From contig NC_134464.1 of the NCBI RefSeq assembly GCF_047948215.1, forward strand, positions 6,520,001-6,584,000: a DNA stretch of 64,000 nt, written 5' to 3'. The notes beneath the pieces were generated by a model. The model worked only from the letters and a program-made list of their open reading frames with translations. It searched no databases and was not told the origin of the DNA. The DNA comes from Lycorma delicatula. Taxonomy: Eukaryota; Arthropoda; Insecta; Hemiptera; Fulgoridae. The translations under genes were made by a program, and so were the position numbers. Shown one piece after another: positions 48,481 through 58,755 of the stretch (its first letter is position 1; each line of letters begins with the position of its first letter).

Positions 48481-50570
48481 GATGTTTATTAAAATATGAA
48501 TGAAATAATTATATGTGACAGTGTAATGTTGACCATTTATTTTATAATCATGGGATTTACCCTGTGTTTTGTTTTGTTTTAATAAATGAATAAATGCTTC
48601 AGCAGTTAGATCACTTATTAGTTCAAGATGAATAGCTCTTATTGTAAGGCAAAACAAAAATTCCAACATAAACCTTTACCATTGTTTTTGATTGTCGTGG
48701 CCCTGCCTTGATAAAAAAGGGACCAGCGTTAAGAAATGATTGGGATGGACAAACTCTATGAGCAGTTAAAGTTCCCATTAATGGTGAATGACTTTACGAA
48801 TTTAATTTAAATCATGATAGGCAGTTATGAAGGATTTGTTTGATAGTGCGACGAATGTTCGGTATCCAGTATTTCATTCGAATTGATGCGATCAATAACT
48901 GTGGATCAGCATGTAGTAACTTATGATGATTGTTTTCTATTATAAGACACGTAAGGTGATGTTTAGATGGTAATAATTTGATGTCTGGAAGCAAAAGGTA
49001 AATTTGATTTATGTAGGTACCCTTCAACTCCAGAACCATCAACGAACAGATGCAGGTCACAAATCTGATTTTTGGTGGGTAATAGGTCTCCACTAGTAAG
49101 TGCAGATATCTCCTGAGAGTAACAGGCATGCTGACTTATTTTAATGCATATAATTAAAGCTGTATCAATTTCAGAAACAGATAGTTCACCATTATATCTC
49201 TGGTTATAAGCTTCTACAATGTCTTATAAAACGCATACAATATGCAATAGTTCTTTACAATCACAAAAGTTTTGAAAATTTTGAAATAAAATTGTATTTT
49301 TTTTCTAAGATATTAAACTAACCTTACGTTTTTGCTCAGGAATATTCTCTTCTTCTGATAGTTTTGTTGAAGCTGGCCACGTCAATAGGTTGTGGGGTTG
49401 ACCATTCAGGGCTATTCCACCAAAGCAAACTATGGATAAGATCTTCAGCATCAAGACTTCTTGATAACAAATCTGCTGGATTACATTTTGAGGGTACATG
49501 ATTCCTGTTCTCTACATGCGTATTTTCTTGAATTTCGCTTACCGTATTTGCTACAAAGGTTTTCCATGATGGACATCTATTTAACCAAACTAACACGATA
49601 TTTAAATCTGCCAATAGGTAGATTTGATCTAAGGTGAGATTGATGATGTCAAGAACCTTTAATGTCAATCACGAAAGTAATACAACTCCACAGAGTTCTA
49701 ACCTTGGAAGTGAGATTCATTTCAGAGGAACTACCCTTGATTTTGCACATAATAGTTTTACTAACATTTCCACCACACTGTCTGTGGAATGTATATAAAA
49801 ACAAACACCATATACTTTTTCGTAGGCATCCGAAAATCCGTGCAATTGTAAGTTATAACATTTGTAATTTGCCAAGACTGGCCTCTCGATTTTGATTTTG
49901 TTCACGGAGGATAGACGCTGATGAATATTATTTTTCCACGATTGCTCTAAGTGTTCAGGCAAGGGATTATCCCATCCACGGTTTTGTTGCCAAATCTCTT
50001 GCATAAATATTTTTAAATTATACCAACTGGAGCTAACAGTCCCAGAGGGTCAAAAACTGATGCAATAATAGCTGAAATGTTTCTTTTAGTGGGTCTCGCT
50101 TGAAAATATTTGTCTTTAGTGCCAACTTCACAGACAATTTGAAGTTGGTCACCGATTGGTTGCCACAGTAATCCGTGTTTTAACTGTGTCGCCGCCATCA
50201 ATGTTCAGTGAATGCGGTATTTCTCTCAGTTCCATTGGGATTGCCTCTAAGAGTTCCCTATTATTTGCTGACCACTTATGATGTGGAAATCCACCAGCAT
50301 TTAAGATCTCCTGGGGAGATCACGTTGTAGCCTTATGGCTTGATCTACAGTTTCCGCACCAGAAATGCAGTCATCGATGTAAAAGTCACGTACAAGGTCT
50401 TCAGCTGTGTAGGGGTATTGATGGGATTCTTCAATTGTAAGTTGCAGTAGGCATCTTGTTGCCAGAAATGGCACTGATGATGCACCATATGTGACCATGC
50501 TTAGTTGGTATACACGAACTAACTCATCACTATTTTCTCTCCACAGTATGCGTTTTCTCTCCACCCAGCC
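48481..50570 (-). mobile_element. BEL/Pao LTR retrotransposon, 3' pol fragment
   Basis: Minus-strand order: RT part RKRILWRENSDELVRVYQL, then VTYGASSVPFLATRCL and DFYIDDCISGAE (50565-50330; the IDD is the catalytic YVDD-type box); ASVFDPLGLLAPVGI (about 50065-50020); a FSDAYEKVYGVCFY RNase H-like segment (about 49830-49790); WLNRCPSWKTFVANTVSEIQ and VPSKCNPADLLSR (49590-49460); HLTCLIIENNHHKLLHADPQ (48965-48905) and KYWIPNIRRTI, the integrase zinc-binding region; GPF and IRAIHLELISDLTAEAF (48645-48590), the integrase core start. RT, RNase H and integrase order is right for BEL/Pao. It is truncated inside the RT at its 5' end and inside the integrase at its 3' end; no LTRs recognised. Several stops. 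Confidence 0.85.
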
Positions 50571-50945
50571 TAGGAGGACCAAAAAAAATGTGTTGGAGAA
50601 AGATGTAAGATGGAATAACATGTGGACTGTATCGTTTTGTATATTTATAGGTGCTACTTCATTCCCGCCAGGTTTGTAAATTTAAAGTTGTAAAATGAAA
50701 TAAGATACTGTTAGAACACAAAAATAATGTATTAACACAAGAAAACAATTGCATCATGTTAAGGCTAGCAACCACAAAATAAAAAGAATTATGTAAAAAA
50801 CAGATGTTTCTACTTATTTATTATTTGGCTGCTTGACAACTTATATTATTTATTTTACTGATTTGATAGTGTCGCTATCTCCAACATCCTTGTGAAAAAA
50901 ACAATTGAATTTCGTTTCTTATTTTTAAAAAAATATTTTTTTTAG
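50571..50945. other. Intron sequence
   Basis: AT-rich with no features; ends at the acceptor TTTTTTTAG before 50946. Confidence 0.6.
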
Positions 50946-51056
50946 GATGATGCATGTAGAAAAGAAGCAGTCTGATGTAATCTGTGCTTATCAGAGAGCT
51001 GAGGATAATAGTATTGTGTTTAAAAAGGAATTGTTCAAAGAAAATCATATATCTGA
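50946..51056 (+). CDS. IKBKB: IkappaB kinase, subdomain X insert exon
   Basis: 111 bp. Its first base completes the Trp codon split at 43845 and it ends two bases into an Asp codon. The donor is GTAAGT at 51057. It encodes MMHVEKKQSDVICAYQRAED, then SIVFKKELFKENHISE. This corresponds to the variable IKK segment between the RPFLPN..W phrase and the last kinase helices (the WHSKVRQKS region in human IKK-beta). Sequence similarity is low, as expected of this region; frame continuity and splice sites carry the assignment. Confidence 0.88.
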
Positions 51057-51760
51057 GTAAGTTGCATTTTTATTGTTTATTTATTTTTATTATTCATTTT
51101 TAGATTTTTAATAGATTGTACAAAAAATATATCTGATTGAAATGGAGCTCTTTTTCTAAGAACTTTTGATAGCTTATTTATGATGACAAGTTTAACTGCT
51201 AGACCGACCTGGAGATTATTTTCTTATTAGCCATCAATCAGTTGACTGATTTGATGCTATTCTCCACTTCTTTTAATTTTGTGCTAATCCTTTAATCATA
51301 ACAAACCAAGGAAAATTCTCAGCCTGATAGAGATGGTGACTATTATATTTGTCTCCCTTCATTCTTAAGATGGTGATACTGTGAAGTTTTAAATGCATGT
51401 TCACTTTAAATGATTATTCTCCTTTACCTTCTATGGTAAAAAACATGCACTGTTTAATTTAAACGTGATCATAATTCATTTAAGAGACTGAATGCTCAGG
51501 ATACCCAAAAACTGCTTTGACGGATGAAATTGTTATAAAAATCTACACTGCCATATCAAATGATTGTCTGAAGGTACACGAGCTTTGTGATATTGCAAAC
51601 ATCTTGATAGACTATGTTCTCTATATTTTATATGATATTTTGGGTATGAAAAAGCTTTCTGTGTACTGAATATTGCATTTGTTAAGCCAACCAAAAATGC
51701 AATTGAATGAATACTTCTCAAGGATGTTTAGACTTATTTAAATGCAGTTTTGTTTGGTTT
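51057..51760. other. Intron sequence; possible N-terminal mariner debris
   Basis: AT-rich. The stretch 51480-51730 directly precedes a mariner transposase fragment and may hold its worn N-terminal half; no clear motifs. Confidence 0.35.
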
Positions 51761-51764
51761 CTTG

Positions 51765-52330
51765 GATATTTTATAATGGTAGATGAAACATAGATTCACA
51801 ATTACATGCTGGAGACCAAACAGCAATGCAGACTGGATGTGAGCAGGTGAAAGTATGCCAAAGAGTTTTTTTTGGTGCACTTTCACCTGCTCACACCTAC
51901 TGGAACCATTTTTACTTGAAAATGATTTCATATGCAGGAAAAATCATAACTAAGGTTATTTAGGATTCTCGTAGTTAGTACTCATAGACTTCCTGGAAAA
52001 AGGCAAGACCATCATCAGGGGATATTATGGTTCACTACTTGATGATTGAAAGGTGCTATTCAGGCTAAATGTGCCAAAAAGAAAAAGCTCTTTCAACATG
52101 ATAATGTGCTTGTGCATATGTTTCAAATTGTTGCTGGAAAATTACAGGACCTCTGCTTCGAAGTAATTCTACACGTGCACTATTCAGTAAATTTGGTTCC
52201 TAGCGATTACTTTTTTCCCAAACCTAAAGAAATGACTTGCTTTGGAAATGAATTTGTTTAACAAATTGCTTCATGTAATGGTGAATCACATTTCAAAGAC
52301 CTCCTTTTCCTTTCTGTATTTTTGGTGTAT
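51765..52330 (+). mobile_element. Mariner transposase relic with an inverted insertion
   Basis: The first catalytic Asp region reads IMVDET..HNYMLETKQQ (about 51775-51825). After a 17-bp-arm inverted duplication, the frame resumes with AGKIITKVI..DSR (about 51935-51980), LKGAIQAKCAKKKKLFQHD and NVLVHMFQIVAGKLQDLCFE (52045-52160, second catalytic Asp in QHDN), and HYSVNLVPSDYFFPKPKEM (52178-52235, third catalytic Asp). The family is more distant from the 40.3-kb mariner. It is inactive. Confidence 0.8.
51838..51895. repeat. Inverted repeat, 17-bp arms, 24-nt loop
   Basis: Left arm TGTGAGCAGGTGAAAGT (51838-51854); right arm, its exact reverse complement, at 51879-51895. The left arm is in the expected coding sense of the mariner AGES.PK block. 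The right arm is an inverted extra copy lying where about 20 bp of transposase code is expected. Beyond the arm the extra copy reads, on the minus strand, GAAAGTGCACC, closer to the usual mariner coding sequence than the left copy. Confidence 0.85.
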
Positions 52331-52414
52331 TATGTTCCCTATTTAATGTCTAATTCCTCATTATCCAACTTCCTGTCTCATTTCGTTACCTTTTTAGTCT
52401 TATTTAATATTCTT

Positions 52415-52850
52415 TTCTAGCAAAAATGTATGCCATTTAATATTTCTTCTTACTCATCTTTACTTTTTGTCAAAAGAACAATGTCATCAACAAATCTTAA
52501 CATATTTATTTTTTCTTGTCAGATATTTATTCCTTTCTCTAATTTTTCCATGCTCCTGTGATGTTTATACTGGGTATTAGCTTAAAATAAACAGAAACAG
52601 ACTACACCCTAACTAAAATGCAGCTTTCTTTCTTCATCGTCATTCTTGTAACTGTTGCTTGATTCTGATACATATTTTAATAATTTTCTTTCTGTTATAA
52701 CATTATACTTACGTCTGACTCTCTTTAAAATTATAAATATTTTATTCCGTTCACAGTATCAATTGCTTCCTCTGGATCTATTAATCTATGTACTTCTTCA
52801 TACTGTCACTATCCTTGTTAAGTAATTGTTATACAATGACAGTAGCCTTT
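52415..52850 (-). mobile_element. RTE-type LINE RT fragment
   Basis: The minus strand reads, 5' to 3' in element sense, a worn FIDLEKAFD-type region (about 52810-52740), KIIKNMYQNQATV-like text (about 52690-52640), and after a gap MLRFVDDIVLLTKSKDE (52502-52452), the RT catalytic box with ADD changed to VDD. It belongs to the same LINE type as the tail at 44345-44524, and has the same orientation. Confidence 0.65.
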
Positions 52851-53432
52851 ACAAAAAAGGCACATCAAAGATTTAAGGGATAATGTTAAGTTCTTTGTTT
52901 CATCATCACTAGTTAACAGCACTGAACAGAGTTGATTAGAGATGGATATATAACAAGATTATAAATTGCTGGATGCTGCTGTGCATGCTGTTTGATGTGG
53001 CTTTCGTTTATATTGAGTAGCCAATAGGAAGTCAATTTTAATTAACTCGTATTGTAAAAGTTTTTATGAGGTCTAATATTAAAAAAAAACTTTGGTTATT
53101 AGCATTTATCTTTTAAGAAAATGTTCATTCACTTTTTACATTACTTAAATTTCCATTTAATACAATGGAAGGAAAATTAAAAATCTGCAAACCATTTATT
53201 TGTATTGAGCATATTCTGTGAAGTGTGAAAAATCTTCCTTAAGAATTTCTGCTATATTGAAAAATCTAAATAACATCTGTAACTTACCTGTTGAAGTAAC
53301 TATTATAATTATAGATTTTCCAGATTTTGTACTTTGCAGACTAAAAAAACAAGATGCATTTCCCTGCAAAATTTTTATATTATGCTGGGCATCAAGAGAT
53401 AATTTCAAATTAATTAAAATTTTATATTACAG
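52851..53432. other. Intron sequence
   Basis: No feature recognised; ends with the acceptor ATATTACAG before 53433. Confidence 0.6.
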
Positions 53433-53556
53433 TTACCTAAGAGTTCAATTAGAGAAGTGGTTGATGACAGCATTGGAGTGGAATCCAAATAGGAGGGGAA
53501 AGGTTAATAATGAACTTGTTATTTTTAACATGATTGACAATATTTTTAATAAAAAG
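53433..53556 (+). CDS. IKBKB: IkappaB kinase, last kinase-domain exon
   Basis: 124 bp. Its first base completes an Asp codon and it ends in phase 0. The donor is GTAAGT at 53557. It reads YLRVQLEKWLMTALEWNPNR, then RGKVNNELVIFNMIDNIFNK. This is kinase subdomain XI: LEKWL..L.W.P..RG is the IKK form of the closing kinase helix with the invariant Arg, followed by the short linker (F..LD.IL in vertebrates) to the ubiquitin-like domain. Confidence 0.94.
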
Positions 53557-54610
53557 GTAAGTACTTAGGTTTATTGCTAGTGCACATTTTTCTGTTTTTT
53601 ATTTTTATTGATAATGTATGTATGCTACCAGGTTTTAGACTTGTGCATGAAAATATTATATATGAAATTTTTAATATAAAAAAAATATGCTAAGCCTTCC
53701 TGCAGGGGGGGGGGGGGTTCAGTATTGATGCGACTGTTTTGCATGGAGATCAGTGAATTAAATATATAATTTATAAATATTAAATTCTATTTTCAAAAAT
53801 CACCTAATAACACACCACCAAAAGCAATATCAATTACTGCTTTTTGAAAATTTTGAATCCTTAGATTCACGTTATTCAGAATAAAGTTCTGGGAACAAAA
53901 TTAATAAATGCATTAATAAATTAATAAATTTGCTTTATGACCTGAAAATATATTTTCCACAGATAAAAACACATTTGATCGTGGAGGATAAAAAAAAAAT
54001 TGATTTACGCATGATGATGGTAGAAACAACACTGATAGTAGTTACACGATGCATGAATGGTGGAGTTAACTACCAATAAACATGTTACATCTTGTTAAGT
54101 CTTATCACAATCTGTCGGCCAAGCTGTCTCATCACTATCTCGTCATTTTCAAGCAGAGGCATCTACTGACTAGCTTTGCAAGCTGTCCTATCCTTGTACT
54201 TCCTCTTCTGTCATCTTCCTTATGATTTCAGGTTGAATTCCGTTGTAATGAAATCATCGCTATGATTCTTTTGTTATACGGAAATTTTTTTATAGTGAAT
54301 CTTATAAAATAATCATGCAAAATTAAATACATGATTTATTTAAATGATACTGGTTAAGGCCTTTAGGAAAATTGATTAACCGAACAAAATAGTAGTTACT
54401 GAATTATTGTCCACTTTTAAAAAAATATCTGTAGTTTTTTATTGCAATGTCATTTTAGTCGCAGCATTTAAGATGAAATTTTGAATCGAATTAACATTTT
54501 GAAAAATATGTTCTGGAACTTCTGGTAACATAGATATTTGGTATGATTAGATATTTGTTAAACTCTTGTTTACGTCGCTCAGAGACAATTATATTTCATC
54601 TGAACTTTCA
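53557..54610. other. Intron sequence with a G13 run
   Basis: AT-rich; an uninterrupted run of G at 53705-53717 is unusual for this composition and may be unstable or an assembly artefact. No coding similarity. The stretch 54050-54260 is less AT-rich but unassigned. Confidence 0.45.
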
Positions 54611-54619
54611 TCATCTTCA

Positions 54620-57460
54620 TTTTGAAAAATTCATTAAACGGGATGTTTTGTTATATTGATATTCATTATAACTGAGTTCAACCTGTATTATTACTATTTT
54701 CTCCATCGCTGACTTATTCTTTATTTTCAGCACTAGAGTATCAGCAGATATGCCCCCAAGCATCTCTAGGCAACCCTGTGAACAATTTCCAGTAGACACA
54801 ATTAAAAATCATGTGCTGTGCTGTAATGCACTGCCCACAATAAATGCTTGCATCCAGTGAGTGCTTTCTGTTGCTAAATAGGTAGGAGTTAAACATTCCA
54901 TGACCTGTTAAAACCTGAGTCATTTCAAAATTCACTTCCCCCATTTCTTTCTAACAAAGGGGCTTGTGTTAGGTATTAACTGGTAAGTCCACCTGCCTGT
55001 CACTGCATTTTCCCACTGCTTTTACCATATTTCCATCAGGCATACATCCTGATTTATGCCATATTTTTAGCAATATGGCATTGAAAGCTTGTCCTATAAA
55101 GCCAGATACCTAGATACTTAACCTCTTTGGATTTGGGGACATCCATGCCCTCCACACAAACCCATATTAAAGGTCTTTAATATCGGTTTTTAAAAGAGTT
55201 TACTGAAGCTGTTTTTACACAGGGTTTTATAAGATATGCCAGTCAATTCAAACACCCTACTTTCTTGATCATTATCAGCTGGGTCCTTTTCCAGCTCCAG
55301 TTTTTAACATTTTATATTAGAGTATGCTCATACTCTAATATGAAGTGCATTTAGCACTCCCCAGGGCTCAACCTTGACAACTGTCTTAACTACTTCAGTG
55401 GGTAGCTCGTCGGGACCATGGCTCTTCCCACCTTTCATTTGAGTGCATGGTCTTAATAATTCATCCCAAGGTAATAAGGGAATGTCTTCTACCATTATTA
55501 TCCCTAGAGCATAGTACTCCATCTGGGAACAACTGTTGAGCAAAACAGAGAGTTTCCTAACCAAAAGCACAGGAAGCTTGTGCCCAAACTTCTTGGTGAT
55601 AGTCCTGAATCCATTGCCCCAAACATCTTTGTTTAACATGTTACATAGCTACTTCTGCTTCCATTTCTTGGCCTCCCAGATTACCCTTCTGTATTCTTTC
55701 CTGGCAGCCTTAAGTTAGTCCTTCAACCTCTGCTTAGCTTCTTCATCCCTCCTCAGGTTATCCTTTGAAAGCACCTCCTAGCCCTTAGATAAGCTGTTCT
55801 GCATTAGTCCACTTCCTGTCCCCACTAGTTCATTCTCTTATGAGTGAGTGCCCGGCTCCTCACCAACACTTCCTCGCAGGCCTCCCTTGTCGTTTCCATC
55901 AGGTCCTCAGGAAACACCTGCCCCAGTTCCCTTAACATACCACAGAATTAGTCTCTTCCTCTTGGAGTACCCTCTAACCTTTCACCTTATCCAGTAGGAG
56001 TTCACTGACAAAGATGACATCTATCCATGAGCCATAGTCCGCTTTAAAAAAGATGGACACATCCCCTTCGTTCAACTGATAAAATCTTAGATGACTCATC
56101 ATATCCCCTAATATACTAACACCTCTGCAATCAGTGACCCTGCTGTCCCAGCTAGAATTCTTGGCATTGAAGTCACCTCCAATTACCACCTTGTTTTCCC
56201 CTTCTGACCTTCACCTGGTCATCTGTAATCTTGGAGAACATCGTAATGTAGATGTAGAAACTGAGGATTGTAATACATCCAACTTCTACCCATGCAAAAC
56301 CTCCACCACAGTCCCTACCAGTAATGGGATGCATTAATGATTGCATCACATCTTTTGTCGTGAATGTGATCTACAACAGAAACCAAATTCCAGTTTGTTT
56401 AGCTGATCAGAAGAAAGTTTATGCCATACCACAAGGTTATCACATCAGTGTCTCTATGTGCATTCCAGTTGATATTTACTTTGGCCTATTATTATTTATG
56501 TATTATTACATTATATTGTCCTATTGATATTTACCTGAAGATAAATGTCGTATGACAGCACTATGAGCAAGCTATACTACCGCCCTGTGATTCTTCATTC
56601 CATAGAACATGCACTTGGTAATCACCTGACATTTCTCCTTTTTGTGTTGTAATTGTCCACAATTAAAACACATCTTGGACCTGTCAGCGCTGGCCCATTA
56701 AATAGCCTTATATCCAGACCTCCAGTATGAAAGCATCTCTTCTCTTCCATCCTGGGTTGGACCCTACACTGGACCCAGATAATCTTCACATGAACTATTC
56801 CTGTGAGCAAATTGGCCACCCTTGCAGAAAGCAAAACTGTAACGTTTCTTGTGTTTCCTTCCATAAGCCGGTCTGAGGGAAGTCACTTTGATATTCCCAG
56901 TCTCTGCACCTCCAGCTGCAGTCCTGATATCTGTCATAATGTCTTTCACTTTCAGATTCTTTAATATGTCTGATGTGTATGTCAGATGGTCTTTAATATG
57001 CTGATACACCGGTCTCTCTCCCTTGCTGTAGATAATTACTTCCACACCTTGCAGCTTGGAATTTAGCATTATCTTAATGAATTGAGTAGCATATTGTCTG
57101 AATTTAGCACATTAGCAGTACATCCCAAGTCTTTTATTCTTATTTGCAGCTCCTCTCTCTCTCTCTCACCCTTCCTCATTGAAAGGATGTCACCCACTTC
57201 ATCTTTACTGGTCCCAGATTGTCTTCAGCAGATCTGCATAAGATTTCCCCTCTGCCTAACTACTATTGTCTTGGAAGGTAGCTGTGTGGAAGTCTTCTGT
57301 CCTTTCTTCATTTGTCCTTCCTGCTCCAGGAACAATTCAAAAATTTTATTCTTCCTTCTCCCTACTTATTCAAGGAGTCACTTCACATGTATCATAAATT
57401 TATTTACAGCTGTCCCAAAAATGACTTTGCCTCCTGACTTTGCCTCCCTCAAATAACTTT
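54620..57460 (-). mobile_element. R1-clade non-LTR element with the RT palm deleted
   Basis: Minus-strand order: gag with NLKVKDIMTDIRTAAGGAET and KVTSLRPAYG (56975-56860); a GNTRNVTVLLSARVANLLTG block and IIWVQCRVQPRMEEKRCF (56860-56705) with a worn zinc knuckle (CF..GGLDIRLFNG; its second and third ligands are gone). The endonuclease keeps MVIGGDFNAKNSSWDSR (56189-56139) and GSWIDVIFVSELLL (about 56030-55990). The RT first block GGKSHGPDELPTEVVK is at about 55430-55380. The sequence then goes, across a 28-bp palindrome, straight to thumb-like text and to TGRWTYQLIPNTSPF and GEVNFEMTQVLTGHG (54990-54895), with a C-terminal finger (C.QC..AQHMIFNC). Palm motifs are absent. Confidence 0.8.
55314..55341. 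repeat. Perfect inverted repeat, 13-bp arms, 2-nt loop
   Basis: Arms ATATTAGAGTATG (55314-55326) and CATACTCTAATAT (55329-55341) around CT. It sits at the point where the R1-clade RT match stops after its first block (VLNA at about 55355) and before the thumb-like sequence resumes, that is, at the palm deletion. Confidence 0.9.
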
Positions 57461-58557
57461 CCCATTCACTTCCTCATCTCCTCGATAGCCTTCTCTTCTC
57501 CCTGTGAAGAGTTGATCAGTTTAAATTTTCCTTTCCACTTCATCTAATCCATTCCCCATCAATACTGTAATAGAATACTGGTCAGCCAGCAACTGGCCCC
57601 TTTCAATTCCTTCTCAGTAGAAAGACACTTTACACTAGCTGCGTTCATATACAGCTTCGGCGTAAATGCACAACTTCCACTCTCATGTGTAGTAGGGATA
57701 CATTTGTCCTCTTCTCCTCTAAGTACGACCCTTTCCTTTCATAAATACAGGATGTTAAAAAAACAACTCGATTTCAAGCATTATTTAAACAGCATTTTAT
57801 TTAAAGTATTACTTACATGAGTATATTTTCTGAAAGCATAAATTGTGAAGTTTTTTTTGGTGTTTAATACACTTTGATACGTGGCCATATTAACTTAGAC
57901 AAATATCTCCATTTTTTCCCCTTACTACAAGTTTTTCCTAACTTTGGACTAGTTTTTTTTTTTTTGCTGATACAAGTTTTAACATAAATAAAAAATTATG
58001 TTTCCCAGAACACATTGCTAAAAAATACACTTACAAACTTTAAAAAAAAAAGAATGTAATATTAATTAAAAAATAAATAAAAATTTAGTGTTAGTATCTA
58101 TTTAGGAAAGACTCATTAACAATCAATATGCTATCAAGAATATTTATTGTGCATGTTTGTAGTAGTAGTAGGTCGAGTTTCCTGCTGAATTACGTAATTA
58201 TTGAATTAAGTAATTAGTATACTTATCTGTGAATCATCACAATTATTAAACTCTATATGGCAGTAGATTTCTTATTAGTCAAAATGGCCATCAAAATTAA
58301 TATTATACACCAGGTAGACACTTGTGAATTTGTTAATTTATTTATATTTTAATTTACAGTAATTTTTTAATCTTCATCTACTTAATAACTGTTATTTTTT
58401 ATTATTTTTTTAATTTATTTTTAGCTATTGCATGTTTTTTGCCCGTGTTTTTTTTTATAAATGGGTATTTCAAAACATTTTATTGCAAGACATGATGCGA
58501 TAGACTGATGATTGTATGAACGTTTTATGGATTTTGTGTTATTTATTTTTTTTCCAG
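57461..58557. other. Intron sequence
   Basis: AT-rich. The first few hundred bases may be 5' UTR of the minus-strand R1-clade element (a CT microsatellite lies just inside it at 57152-57167). Ends with the acceptor TTTCCAG before 58558. Confidence 0.5.
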
Positions 58558-58755
58558 ATAGTAGTTGTGTTTTGCGTTAAGTTATATAAAAAATTAAGCT
58601 ATGAAGTTGATTCTGCAACAGCTGTTTCCACTTTAAAGACTTGGATTGAACGTGATGCTAACCAACCTGTATCAGAACAGTTGTTCTTGTTGCCTACTGG
58701 TGAAATTTTAAGCGATAATAAATTTGCCATCTCTTGCTGGGATCCTGCTGTGCAG
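58558..58755 (+). CDS. IKBKB: IkappaB kinase, ubiquitin-like domain exon
   Basis: 198 bp, phase 0 at both ends, donor GTACTT at 58756. The 66 residues start IVVVFCVKLYKKLSYEVDSA and include STLKTWIERDANQPVSEQLF followed by LLPTGEILSD and ending WDPAVQ. The pattern of beta-hairpin, helix (ATAVSTLKTWIER) and Q.LL...G matches the ubiquitin-like domain that follows the kinase domain in IKKs and is needed for kinase activity in the vertebrate enzymes. It is the last IKK exon I can find; the next (scaffold/dimerisation helices) is either beyond 64000 or too divergent to see. Confidence 0.9.

Noticed and set aside
52979..53430. Open frame continuing upstream of the 53433 exon
   Set aside because: A clear acceptor and frame continuity fix the exon start; the upstream text does not match IKK.
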